Positions 1 to 6,009 of a stretch of DNA of 7,998 nt are shown here, one piece after another. How positions within the stretch are numbered: the stretch's first letter is position 1; every line of letters starts with the position of its first letter. Position numbers and translations under genes: made by a program. The notes under the pieces were generated by a model. It was not told where the DNA came from, made no database searches, and was given only the letters and a program-made list of their open reading frames with translations. Source of the DNA: Bifidobacterium breve (GTDB lineage: Bacteria > Actinomycetota > Acidimicrobiia > Acidimicrobiales > Ilumatobacteraceae); the NCBI GenBank assembly GCA_945889575.1, contig CAMDBY010000076.1:1-7998 (forward strand), given 5' to 3'.

Positions 1-72
1 AAGGGAACATTCCTTGGTCGTGTTGGCCGCGGAAAGTATTTACGACGTGAAATATCGCGTCATATTCGCTAA
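1..72 (+). CDS. Possible C-terminal end of a rightward gene, product unknown
   Basis: Reading frame 1 is open from the window edge to a TAA at 70-72 and gives a 23-residue basic tail (KGTFLGRVGRG, then KYLRREISRHIR). The other two rightward frames are less convincing: one stops early at 46-48 and the other runs on antisense into the neighbouring gene. The leftward strand shows no credible gene here. If real, this gene is convergent with the SRPBCC gene, and the two stop codons overlap within CTAA at 69-72, leaving no room for a terminator between them. The fragment is too short to assign a family, and it could be chance open frame at the window edge. Confidence 0.35.
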   Translation, partial: KGTFLGRVGRGKYLRREISRHIR

Positions 73-509
73 GCGAACTTCTTCACCAAGTTTTCAAGCG
101 TCTTCTCCATGGATTTGGCATTTTCTTGAGGCGATTTACGCAGTTTCAGAACGAGTGGCGACTTTGATTTGTTCCAGTCGAACTGTTCAGTGACTTTTGT
201 GCCGCCAGCAACTGGCTCCAAGATGTAGCGCCAGATGTGCCCGCCGAAATGACGCCACCCAATTGTCTTGCCCTCTTCAAACTCAACAACTGTGTTCGTG
301 ATTTTGTATGAAAGGCCAATTTTCATCTGCATGCCAAATGTTGCATTGAGAGACAAACGTTCTGGCGCATTGATTTGGGCTGACTGGATAGAACCAGAAC
401 CATCAATTTCGCCATGACGGCGCGGATCGGCGAGCAAATCAAAAATCATTTGTGCCGGAGCCGGAACAATGGTGGAACGTGAAACTATTCTTGAGGGGTC
501 AGAAGTCAT
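69..509 (-). CDS. SRPBCC-fold (START/polyketide cyclase-like) small protein
   Basis: This 146-residue protein has the size and pattern of the SRPBCC superfamily, which forms a helix-grip fold with a hydrophobic pocket for lipids, polyketides or other small hydrophobic ligands. The N-terminal strand (RSTIVPAPAQ) followed by a helix with LLADPRRHGEID (about residues 25-36) is the usual opening of such proteins. The middle holds strands with GKTIGWRH and the C-terminal third is a Lys-rich amphipathic helix. I chose the ATG at 509 because it overlaps the TGA of the upstream gene as ATGA, which implies translational coupling. A GTG at 527 would add six residues but is less likely. No signal peptide is visible, so it is probably cytoplasmic. 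It is the last gene of a three-gene leftward operon. Its ligand is unknown; some relatives of the epimerase two genes upstream carry a fused SRPBCC domain (from memory), which fits a shared pathway. Confidence 0.85.
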   Translation of the reverse strand: MTSDPSRIVSRSTIVPAPAQMIFDLLADPRRHGEIDGSGSIQSAQINAPERLSLNATFGMQMKIGLSYKITNTVVEFEEGKTIGWRHFGGHIWRYILEPVAGGTKVTEQFDWNKSKSPLVLKLRKSPQENAKSMEKTLENLVKKFA

Positions 510-1762
510 GATTGTATTCTGACCCACTCAGCAACTTCTTCGGCGCATCGTCTGCCTGAAAACATTGCGCCCTGGCTAGAGCCGGTGTCGCGGTGGTCGC
601 CACATACAAACAAACCGTTGGTGAGATTCACTTCTTTTTCTGGATTAAAAGGAGGATCTTGGTTTGGTTGACCATGCGGTATGCGATACGTGCGCAAGTG
701 TCTCCATGAATCGACTGTCGGGCCCCACCAGCCGCGCAATTGGCGACGTGCGGCAGCTTCCAGGTCGCCGTCTGCAAGCCCTGGCATTGCAGCTGCGATG
801 AGATGCTGGCCATGCGGCGCGTAATAAGGACTCACATTTGACATAACAGCAACGTTGAGGACAGGTCCTGAGCCTTCGCCATCAAGCACGATGTAGGCGC
901 CATCAAAAGGTGCCGTGGGAGCGGCAAAGTACACACATCCAGCGCTGCGTGATTCGACATGAGGTAAACCAAGAAGGCGAGACGCAACGGGGCCTTCTGT
1001 TGCCACAACAACAGCGCGCGCAGTGATGTGATGGCCTGAGGCCATAGTGACTGATCCTGGTGAAATTGTTGCTACTTCACTATTAAGAAAAATCTGTGTT
1101 GTCTGCAAGGATGCCGCAAGTTGTTGGGTAATTTGACCCATTCCTTTGGCAGGAACTACAGAATCACCAACTGCAAGTGTTCGAAAAATGAAATCAAAAA
1201 CGCGACGGGACGAGCGCAACTCAGGGTCGAGTTGAATTCCACCTACTAGGGGCCGAAAGAATCGCTCAATTATTTTGGAAGAAAATCCGAACTCTCGTAG
1301 AGCGCTCACAGTGTCAATGTCATTTCCTCGAAGTAAATCTTCAGGTTTTTTCAATTTCAACTTTGTCCGCAACCAGGCAATTCGGGCTTTATCGGGCCAA
1401 GTTCCGATGGGTGCAAAGGTAGTTGAAAAAAGAGTCTTAGGTCGCCTGAATGGGTCACCAACAATTGTTCCTTTTCCTTCACGCCACACCAATGCGCCAG
1501 GTTCAAATGCGCGAAAGTCGAGCGCTGGAATATCGAGATGGCGATGAATTTCTGGGTACGCAGTGAGCATGACCTGAAAACCGCGATCAAGAATGAACCC
1601 ATCAACTTCGTCACTGCGCACTCGACCACCGACACCATCAGATGCTTCAAGAAGTACAGCCGAGATTCCGTGTTGTTCAAGAACCCGCGCTGCAGTTAGC
1701 CCGGCGAGGCCGGCACCAACGATGACTACATCAACAGAAGATGGAAGTGTTTCTGCCGTCAT
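506..1762 (-). CDS. FAD-dependent oxidoreductase (amine oxidase / phytoene desaturase-like)
   Basis: This is a complete 418-residue flavoprotein of the amine-oxidase/protoporphyrinogen-oxidase/phytoene-desaturase group. The N-terminal dinucleotide-binding motif is VVIVGAGLAG (about residues 12-21), with the ribose-binding acidic residue in LLEAS (Glu39) and the family GGRVRS loop at 45-50. Near the C-terminus, GLFVCGDHRDTGS (383-395) is the second FAD contact, followed by a helix with SGRRCAEEVA. The middle, including RFFRPLVGGIQLD (168-179), is the variable substrate domain. No signal peptide or membrane segment is seen. The start ATG at 1762 overlaps the TGA of the upstream epimerase gene (ATGA), and its own TGA overlaps the next ATG, so it sits inside a coupled operon. 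The group acts on isoprenoids, porphyrins, amines and similar hydrophobic substrates. The sequence does not say which one applies here, so naming it phytoene desaturase would be over-reading. Confidence 0.9.
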   Translation of the reverse strand: MTAETLPSSVDVVIVGAGLAGLTAARVLEQHGISAVLLEASDGVGGRVRSDEVDGFILDRGFQVMLTAYPEIHRHLDIPALDFRAFEPGALVWREGKGTIVGDPFRRPKTLFSTTFAPIGTWPDKARIAWLRTKLKLKKPEDLLRGNDIDTVSALREFGFSSKIIERFFRPLVGGIQLDPELRSSRRVFDFIFRTLAVGDSVVPAKGMGQITQQLAASLQTTQIFLNSEVATISPGSVTMASGHHITARAVVVATEGPVASRLLGLPHVESRSAGCVYFAAPTAPFDGAYIVLDGEGSGPVLNVAVMSNVSPYYAPHGQHLIAAAMPGLADGDLEAAARRQLRGWWGPTVDSWRHLRTYRIPHGQPNQDPPFNPEKEVNLTNGLFVCGDHRDTGSSQGAMFSGRRCAEEVAEWVRIQS

Positions 1763-2655
1763 TTGTTCAGCAATGCTCGCAATGCGACATCAAGTGTTGG
1801 ATGCACAAATTGAAATCCGTCTGCGAGAAGTGCGTTCGGCACGACACGTTGGCCGGTGAATAACAACGCATTGGCAAGTTCTCCACCCAACAAGAGTTTT
1901 GGTCCGAATGATGGAATAGGAAGAATCGCCGGGCGTGACACCACGTCGGCAAGAACACGTGTGAATTCGCTGTTCGTTACGGGATGTGGTGCAGTGAGGT
2001 TCACGGCACCTGAGAGGTGTGAAGTAAGCAGATGAATAATTGCGTTGACTTCATCAGTAATTGATATCCAGCTCTGAAACTGTTTGCCATTTCCAAATTT
2101 TCCGCCAAGACCCAATTTGAAGAGGGGGAGTTGCTTCTTTAGTGCACCACCCTTTGGTGACAGCACGATTCCTGTGCGCAACAAAACAGTGCGAATGCCA
2201 GCCGCTGAAGCAGAGGCAGATGCGGCTTCCCAGTCGCGACACACCTCGGCAAGAAATCCGGTTCCGATTGCGGCGTCTTCACCAAGTTCAGTGTCGTCAC
2301 GTTGGCCGTAAATTCCGATTGCTGATCCAGAGAGGAACACAGATGGTTTTGTAGCGAGCGATGCCATGGTGTCTGCCAACAATGCAGTACCAAGTGTGCG
2401 ACTCTGCAGAATTTCCATCTTGTATGAATCGGTCCAACGTTTGTCGCCGATACCGGCGCCAGCCAGATGCACAACGGCGTCAATGCCATCAAAAGCAGAA
2501 GGTGACATTTCACTGGTGACTGGATTCCACTGCACTTCGTCATTGCGACGAGGTTCGCGTCGAACAGCTGCGACTGTGGTATGTCCGGATGCATTGAGTT
2601 GTTTTGTCAGGGCTTGTCCGATGAGGCCAGAGGCGCCGGTGATGAGAATCTTCAT
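1759..2655 (-). CDS. TIGR01777-family NAD(P)-dependent epimerase-like protein (YfcH type)
   Basis: This 298-residue protein is an atypical extended short-chain dehydrogenase of the TIGR01777/YfcH family. The Rossmann motif MKILITGASGLIG has glycines at 7, 10 and 13. VVHLAGAGIGDKRW (61-74) is the family signature after strand 4, and FLSGSAIGIYGQRDD (107-121) corresponds to the active-site strand and loop. VLLRTGIVLSPKGG (157-170) and WISITDEV (196-203) are further family blocks. The C-terminal part, roughly 245-298, matches the DUF1731 tail with its VVPNALL and FQFVHPTLDVAL segments. Length is normal for the family. The usual YxxxK catalytic pair of classical SDRs is not evident, as is common in this group, and the substrate is not known. 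It is the first gene of the leftward operon and is divergent from the small anchored-protein gene. In Mycobacterium tuberculosis a YfcH homologue (Rv2216, from memory) lies between the E2 and lipB genes, so its proximity to lipoylation genes here may not be chance. Confidence 0.92.
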   Translation of the reverse strand: MKILITGASGLIGQALTKQLNASGHTTVAAVRREPRRNDEVQWNPVTSEMSPSAFDGIDAVVHLAGAGIGDKRWTDSYKMEILQSRTLGTALLADTMASLATKPSVFLSGSAIGIYGQRDDTELGEDAAIGTGFLAEVCRDWEAASASASAAGIRTVLLRTGIVLSPKGGALKKQLPLFKLGLGGKFGNGKQFQSWISITDEVNAIIHLLTSHLSGAVNLTAPHPVTNSEFTRVLADVVSRPAILPIPSFGPKLLLGGELANALLFTGQRVVPNALLADGFQFVHPTLDVALRALLNK

Positions 2656-2720
2656 ATGGTCTCAGTCAACCGTGAACCAACGCTGATTGTTCCCCAATCT
2701 TGCGTAGCCTGAAGGTTCTT
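2656..2720. promoter_or_regulatory. Divergent intergenic spacer with a short inverted repeat
   Basis: This 65-base spacer lies between two divergent ATG starts and must hold the promoter of the leftward operon and probably one for the rightward gene. I could not identify convincing -35/-10 boxes on either strand. An inverted repeat GATTG-TTCCC-CAATC lies at 2685-2699, near the middle, and could be an operator half-site pair. Arms of five bases are short enough to arise by chance. No terminator-like structure is seen. Confidence 0.4.
2711..2715 (+). promoter_or_regulatory. Ribosome-binding site that decides the start of the anchored protein
   Basis: GAAGG sits five bases before the ATG at 2721. 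It favours this ATG over an in-frame TTG at 2700, which would place the Shine-Dalgarno inside the coding region. Confidence 0.6.
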
Positions 2721-3149
2721 ATGAGCACCCGCAAACTCATCCTCTCGGCCATTGCCTGCGCATTGATCATCATCGTGGCTGGCGGCGCAAAAATCTTCCA
2801 GATGTCTCGCGACACAATCACGGTGGAAGTGTTTGCTCTCGGTACTGAACGCACATTGGCCGATATGACTGTGACCGTTGATTCGGTCTCCCAGAATGCC
2901 GATGCCACCATTGCCCACGTCACGATGGTTGGAGTCGAAGGCGCCGACGCCGCAGAGGGCTGGCGGTTGTTGGCGGGGGGCACAGTGTTGTCGCCGATTG
3001 CTCTGCCGGTTGGCACGCTTGGTGTGCCCTGTGCCACCACCACAGTCGACGTTGTGGCCTCGTGCGACATGGCATTTCCTGCGTCTGAAGGCTCCGTAAC
3101 GGTTGCGTACCTTCGAGCAGGGCTGCAATCTCAGTGGTCTCGCCAGTAG
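2721..3149 (+). CDS. Small membrane-anchored protein of unknown function
   Basis: This is a 142-residue protein that I do not recognise. The N-terminus has positive charges (Arg4, Lys5) followed by one hydrophobic stretch at about residues 6-22 (LILSAIACALIIIVAGG), typical of a signal anchor. The remaining 115 or so residues would then lie outside the membrane. The outer part alternates short hydrophobic strands (TITVEVFAL, MTVTVDSV, ATIAHVTMV, GSVTVAYL), suggesting a small beta-sandwich, and has two cysteines (104 and 115) that could form a disulfide. Cys13 lies in the hydrophobic core but lacks a lipobox Leu at -3, so I do not call it a lipoprotein. The ATG at 2721 is preferred because of GAAGG just upstream; an in-frame TTG at 2700 is the alternative. 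It is divergent from the epimerase operon and 59 bases ahead of lpdA on the same strand, so it may share a transcript with lpdA. A run of six G at 2975-2980 is a place where a read error would break the frame. Confidence 0.7.
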   Translation: MSTRKLILSAIACALIIIVAGGAKIFQMSRDTITVEVFALGTERTLADMTVTVDSVSQNADATIAHVTMVGVEGADAAEGWRLLAGGTVLSPIALPVGTLGVPCATTTVDVVASCDMAFPASEGSVTVAYLRAGLQSQWSRQ

Positions 3150-3150
3150 G

Positions 3151-3180
3151 AACGGCTACCGTTGTAGAGGAATACAACGG
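3151..3180 (+). promoter_or_regulatory. Inverted repeat with competing short hairpin upstream of lpdA
   Basis: CCGTTGTA (3159-3166) and TACAACGG (3173-3180) are perfect 8-base complements around a 6-base loop, GAGGAA. Immediately upstream, AACGG (3151-3155) can instead pair with CCGTT (3159-3163) over a 3-base loop, so the central CCGTT has two mutually exclusive partners. No U-run follows, so this is not a standard intrinsic terminator. It lies 28 bases before the lpdA ATG and starts two bases after the previous stop. It could be a DNA operator for a dimeric regulator, an mRNA structure affecting lpdA translation or stability, or coincidence. Confidence 0.45.
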
Positions 3181-3195
3181 CGTATTCACGTGATT

Positions 3196-3199
3196 GGAG
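3196..3199 (+). promoter_or_regulatory. Ribosome-binding site of lpdA
   Basis: GGAG lies nine bases before the ATG at 3209. It supports that ATG over the in-frame TTG at 3194, which overlaps the site itself and would add five residues not seen in the family's usual N-terminus. Confidence 0.65.
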
Positions 3200-3208
3200 A
3201 TAACCCCC

Positions 3209-4609
3209 ATGGCTGAACCATTTGATCTTGTGGTCGTTGGCGGTGGACCTGGTGGGTACGCATCTGCGTTTTATGGTTCTTCTGCCGGGCTATCGGTGGC
3301 CCTTGTGGAAAAAGACACCATCGGCGGAACATGTCTCAACCGCGGATGTATTCCTGCCAAAGCATTTCTTGAAACAGCAGCCGCTCGACGTCATGTCGAG
3401 CATGCAGCCGAGTTCGGAATTGCAGCAACTCTCGGAGTAACCGATTTCGCAATTGCGCAAGCCCGTAAACAAAAGATTGTTGATGGCTTAGTCAAGGGTC
3501 TCACTGGTTTGGTGAAAGCAAAGAAAGTGACATACGTGCTTGGCGTTGGCGCATTAAACGCAGACAACTCAGTCACAGTCACTGCAGCGGACGGAACAAC
3601 CACACAACTCGTCGGCAAGAACGTCGTACTTGCCGCCGGAAGCGTTCCGCGCGTCATTCCAGGTTTTGAGCCTGGTGGTCCTGTCATGACTTCTGATGAA
3701 GTGTTGATGCTTGATCGCATTCCCGCACGCATCGCGGTTATTGGCGGCGGCGCAATCGGATGTGAATTTGCCTCGGCGTTTGTTGACCTTGGAGCAGAAG
3801 TCACCATTTTGGAGGGCTTGCCAAAGATTCTTCCTGGCCTTGACGCCGACCTTGCAAATGTTGTGGTGCGTTCGTTCGGAAAGAAAAAGATCGCTATCAA
3901 GACTGGTGTTGCAGTTACTGGTCACACGCCAACTGGTAACGGTTCAACTGTCGTTGCATTTGGTGATGGTGAGACGCTTGAAGTTGACGCAGTCATTGTT
4001 TCAGTCGGTCGTCGTCCGTTCACTGATCAGTTAGGTCTTGCGAACACCAAGGTTGTAGTCAGTGATCGCGGATTTGTAGAAGTTGATGCGTATTGCCGCA
4101 CGAACGTTGCAAGTGTGTACGCAGTTGGTGACCTCATCAACACGCCGCAACTTGCGCACGTTGCCTACGCAGAAGCAATTCTTGTTGTGAAACAAATTCT
4201 CGGCGAGACAGCAATTCCTGTTGATTACGATCGTGTTCCTTGGGCGATTTATTGCAGTCCTGAAGTTGCATGGGCTGGCCCTGGAGAAGAAGCAGCAAAA
4301 GCTGCCGGATACGACGTTGTCGTGGCGAAGCATCAGTTCCGTTCCAATAGTCGCGCAATGATCATTGGAGAACTTGACGGACTTGTGAAAATCATTGCCA
4401 AGAAAAACCCAGATGGCACAGCAGGACAAGTTCTTGGAGTTCACATGGTTGGACCATGGGTTACGGAACAGCTCTCTGGTGGTTACCTTGCCGTGAACTG
4501 GGAAGCAACAGTAGAAGAGATTGCTCATTTCATTCAGCCACATCCGAGCCTTTCCGAACTATTCGGCGAGACCGTAATGTCGCTCACCGGCCGAAGCATC
4601 AACGCGTAA
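3209..4609 (+). CDS. lpdA: Dihydrolipoyl dehydrogenase (E3)
   Basis: E3 reoxidises the dihydrolipoyl arm of E2 and passes electrons through a disulfide and FAD to NAD+. It is a cytoplasmic homodimer shared by 2-oxoacid dehydrogenase complexes and sometimes the glycine cleavage system. The protein is 466 residues, normal for the family. FAD is bound by VVVGGGPGGYAS (8-19), and the redox disulfide is GGTCLNRGCIPAK (39-51; Cys42, Cys47). The NAD motif is IAVIGGGAIGCEFAS (175-189), and the second FAD contact is VYAVGDL (303-309). The C-terminal interface motif HPSLSE carries the catalytic His445 and Glu450. The residue two before this His is Gln443 where many E3s have His (HAHPT), a tolerated position rather than the catalytic one. 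The ATG at 3209 has GGAG nine bases upstream. The E2 gene starts 16 bases after the stop, so the two are co-transcribed. Confidence 0.97.
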   Translation: MAEPFDLVVVGGGPGGYASAFYGSSAGLSVALVEKDTIGGTCLNRGCIPAKAFLETAAARRHVEHAAEFGIAATLGVTDFAIAQARKQKIVDGLVKGLTGLVKAKKVTYVLGVGALNADNSVTVTAADGTTTQLVGKNVVLAAGSVPRVIPGFEPGGPVMTSDEVLMLDRIPARIAVIGGGAIGCEFASAFVDLGAEVTILEGLPKILPGLDADLANVVVRSFGKKKIAIKTGVAVTGHTPTGNGSTVVAFGDGETLEVDAVIVSVGRRPFTDQLGLANTKVVVSDRGFVEVDAYCRTNVASVYAVGDLINTPQLAHVAYAEAILVVKQILGETAIPVDYDRVPWAIYCSPEVAWAGPGEEAAKAAGYDVVVAKHQFRSNSRAMIIGELDGLVKIIAKKNPDGTAGQVLGVHMVGPWVTEQLSGGYLAVNWEATVEEIAHFIQPHPSLSELFGETVMSLTGRSINA

Positions 4610-4614
4610 CATTC

Positions 4615-4618
4615 AGGA
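4615..4618 (+). promoter_or_regulatory. Ribosome-binding site of the E2 gene
   Basis: AGGA lies seven bases before the ATG at 4626, inside the 16-base gap after lpdA. It confirms this start, which also matches the canonical lipoyl-domain beginning MAEITLPQLGE. Confidence 0.65.
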
Positions 4619-4625
4619 TACACAC

Positions 4626-5984
4626 ATGGCAGAGATCACACTTCCTCAACTTGGCGAAACAGTTACCGAAGGAACCATTACGAAATGGTTCAAAAAAGTC
4701 GGCGACAGTGTTGCACTTGACGAACCACTGTTCGAAGTGTCGACAGACAAAGTTGATACAGAAGTGCCGTCGCCGATTGCCGGTGTGCTCACTGAGATTC
4801 GAGTAGCCGAAGGGGACACCGTTCCCGTCGGCACCGTTATCGCCGTTGTCGGCGACGCGTCTGCTGCTGCTCCTGCCGCAGCCGCTTCGGCACCGGCAGC
4901 CACCGCGTCGACTCTCGCAAGCTCGAACGTCTCCGCGGAGTCTCCGGTACCCGCGGCTACTCCCGTATCACCACCGCCCTCAGCGACACCAACACCCACA
5001 CCCACACCTGTGCCCACAGCAACTTCCGATGGTTCAGGCACTTCAACGGTGTTGTCGCCGGTGGTGCGCAAGCTCATTGCAGAAAACAATCTCAACGTTG
5101 CGGCAATTACAGGCACTGGTCCTGGTGGCCGCATTACGCGCGACGACGTTCTCGCTGCAATTTCGCGTGGTGGTGCAACAAGTGCAGCGCCCGCAGTTGC
5201 TGCGGCTCCAACATCTGCTCCCGCAGCAAGTGCGCCACAACGGGCTGCAGTTCCGAAGGCAGTTGCTGGTGCTCGAGACGAAGTAGTCGCGTTGTCAAAG
5301 ATTCGTCAGGTGACTGGCGCACACATGGTGGCAAGCCAAGCTATTAGTCCTCATGTTCTCAGTGTTGTCGAAGTCGACTATGTAAATGTTGATGTCACTC
5401 GACTTCGTGTCAAAGAAGAATTCAAAGCACAAGAAGGCTTCAGCCTTACGTACTTGCCGTTTATTGCACGTGCAGTTGTTGATGCATTGGCAGACTTCCC
5501 ACACATGAATGCTTCTCTTGGCGATAATGAACTCATTGTTCATCGGTATGTTGACCTTGGTATTGCAGTTGACCTTGATTATCAAGGTCTTTTAGTTCCC
5601 GTAGTGCGCGATGCTGAGGGCAAGCGCCTTCGTGCTTTGTCTCGTGAAATCAATGACCTTGCTACTCGTACCCGTAGTCGTCAGTTGGCTCCTGATGAGA
5701 TTTCAGGCGGAACGTTCACCATTTCAAATAATGGATCTGCTGGTTCTGTTTTGACTATGCCGATTATCAATCAGCCGCAAGTTGCAATTTTGTCAACAGA
5801 CGCGATTTCAAAGAAGCCTGTTGTCATTGAAGTTCCAGGATTCAGCGAAAGCATTGCTATTCACCCTGTGGGCAATCTGGCAATGGCGTGGGATCATCGT
5901 GCATTCGACGGTGCATATGCCGCTGGTTTCTTGTCCCGCGTCAAACAGATTTTGGAAACTCGCGACTGGTCGTCCGAGGTCTAG
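4626..5984 (+). CDS. sucB: Dihydrolipoamide acyltransferase (E2) of a 2-oxoacid dehydrogenase complex
   Basis: E2 is the core of a 2-oxoacid dehydrogenase complex. It takes the acyl group from E1 on a lipoyl lysine and transfers it to CoA. The 452 residues are ordered as follows: one lipoyl domain at 1-76 with the modified lysine in STDKVDTEV (Lys42); a Pro/Ala/Thr linker at about 78-142 containing TPTPTPTPVP; an E3/E1-binding domain at 143-178 (SPVVRKLIAENN, then GTGPGGRITRDDV); an Ala-rich linker at 183-216; and the catalytic domain to the end. The active site is DHRAFDG (His424, Asp428). Many actinobacterial E2s have two or three lipoyl domains (family knowledge), so one is at the short end. 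Whether the substrate is 2-oxoglutarate, pyruvate or a branched-chain oxoacid cannot be settled, because E1 is absent from the window and actinobacteria can share one E2 between complexes. The symbol is therefore tentative; dlaT would be the alternative. The next gene begins 25 bases downstream and encodes the enzymes that lipoylate Lys42. Confidence 0.93.
   Translation: MAEITLPQLGETVTEGTITKWFKKVGDSVALDEPLFEVSTDKVDTEVPSPIAGVLTEIRVAEGDTVPVGTVIAVVGDASAAAPAAAASAPAATASTLASSNVSAESPVPAATPVSPPPSATPTPTPTPVPTATSDGSGTSTVLSPVVRKLIAENNLNVAAITGTGPGGRITRDDVLAAISRGGATSAAPAVAAAPTSAPAASAPQRAAVPKAVAGARDEVVALSKIRQVTGAHMVASQAISPHVLSVVEVDYVNVDVTRLRVKEEFKAQEGFSLTYLPFIARAVVDALADFPHMNASLGDNELIVHRYVDLGIAVDLDYQGLLVPVVRDAEGKRLRALSREINDLATRTRSRQLAPDEISGGTFTISNNGSAGSVLTMPIINQPQVAILSTDAISKKPVVIEVPGFSESIAIHPVGNLAMAWDHRAFDGAYAAGFLSRVKQILETRDWSSEV
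4986..5018 (+). repeat. Short ACACCC-type tandem repeat encoding the Thr-Pro linker
   Basis: The stretch reads as imperfect ACACCM units and encodes alternating Thr-Pro (residues 121-131) in the first flexible linker of E2. Such Pro-rich linkers stay extended and mobile, letting the lipoyl domain swing between active sites. The unit number may vary between strains through slippage in steps that keep the frame. Confidence 0.6.
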
Positions 5985-6009
5985 AGACCAATCGGAACGC
6001 TGTGTGCCA

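Noticed and set aside
2139..2594. Leftward 151-residue open frame inside the epimerase gene
   Set aside because: It overlaps a strongly recognised TIGR01777 protein in another frame and has no motif of its own.
2745..2763. Lipoprotein signal at Cys13 of the small anchored protein
   Set aside because: The residue at -3 is Ala, not Leu/Val/Ile, and the hydrophobic stretch continues well past the cysteine, as in a membrane anchor.
2652..3128. Leftward open frames of 158 and 134 residues over the small anchored-protein gene
   Set aside because: One is Cys/His/Arg-rich and the other Ser/Thr-rich, neither with a recognisable fold, and both occupy the promoter region of the epimerase operon. The rightward frame has a ribosome-binding site and a clear membrane anchor.
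3103..3131. Sigma-70-like promoter for lpdA (TTGCGT, 17 bases, CAATCT)
   Set aside because: The spacing is right but the -10 box is poor, and it lies inside the preceding coding region. It is too weak to annotate.
3159..3186. Rho-independent terminator after the anchored-protein gene
   Set aside because: The 8-bp stem is only half GC and is followed by CGTATTC, not a T-run.
3391..3900. Leftward 169-residue open frame
   Set aside because: It is antisense to well-conserved lpdA and its composition is that of a shadow frame.
4646..5134. Leftward 162-residue open frame
   Set aside because: It is antisense to the low-complexity E2 linker, and its Gly/Val/Thr-rich translation mirrors the Ala/Pro/Thr repeats. 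No domain is seen.
5782..6009. Upstream extension of the LipB-LipA frame by 76 codons, starting at a TTG
   Set aside because: It lies mostly inside the E2 catalytic domain in another frame, has no LipB similarity, and LipB proteins normally start near LHVRWLG. The start at 6010 (or GTG 6004) fits.
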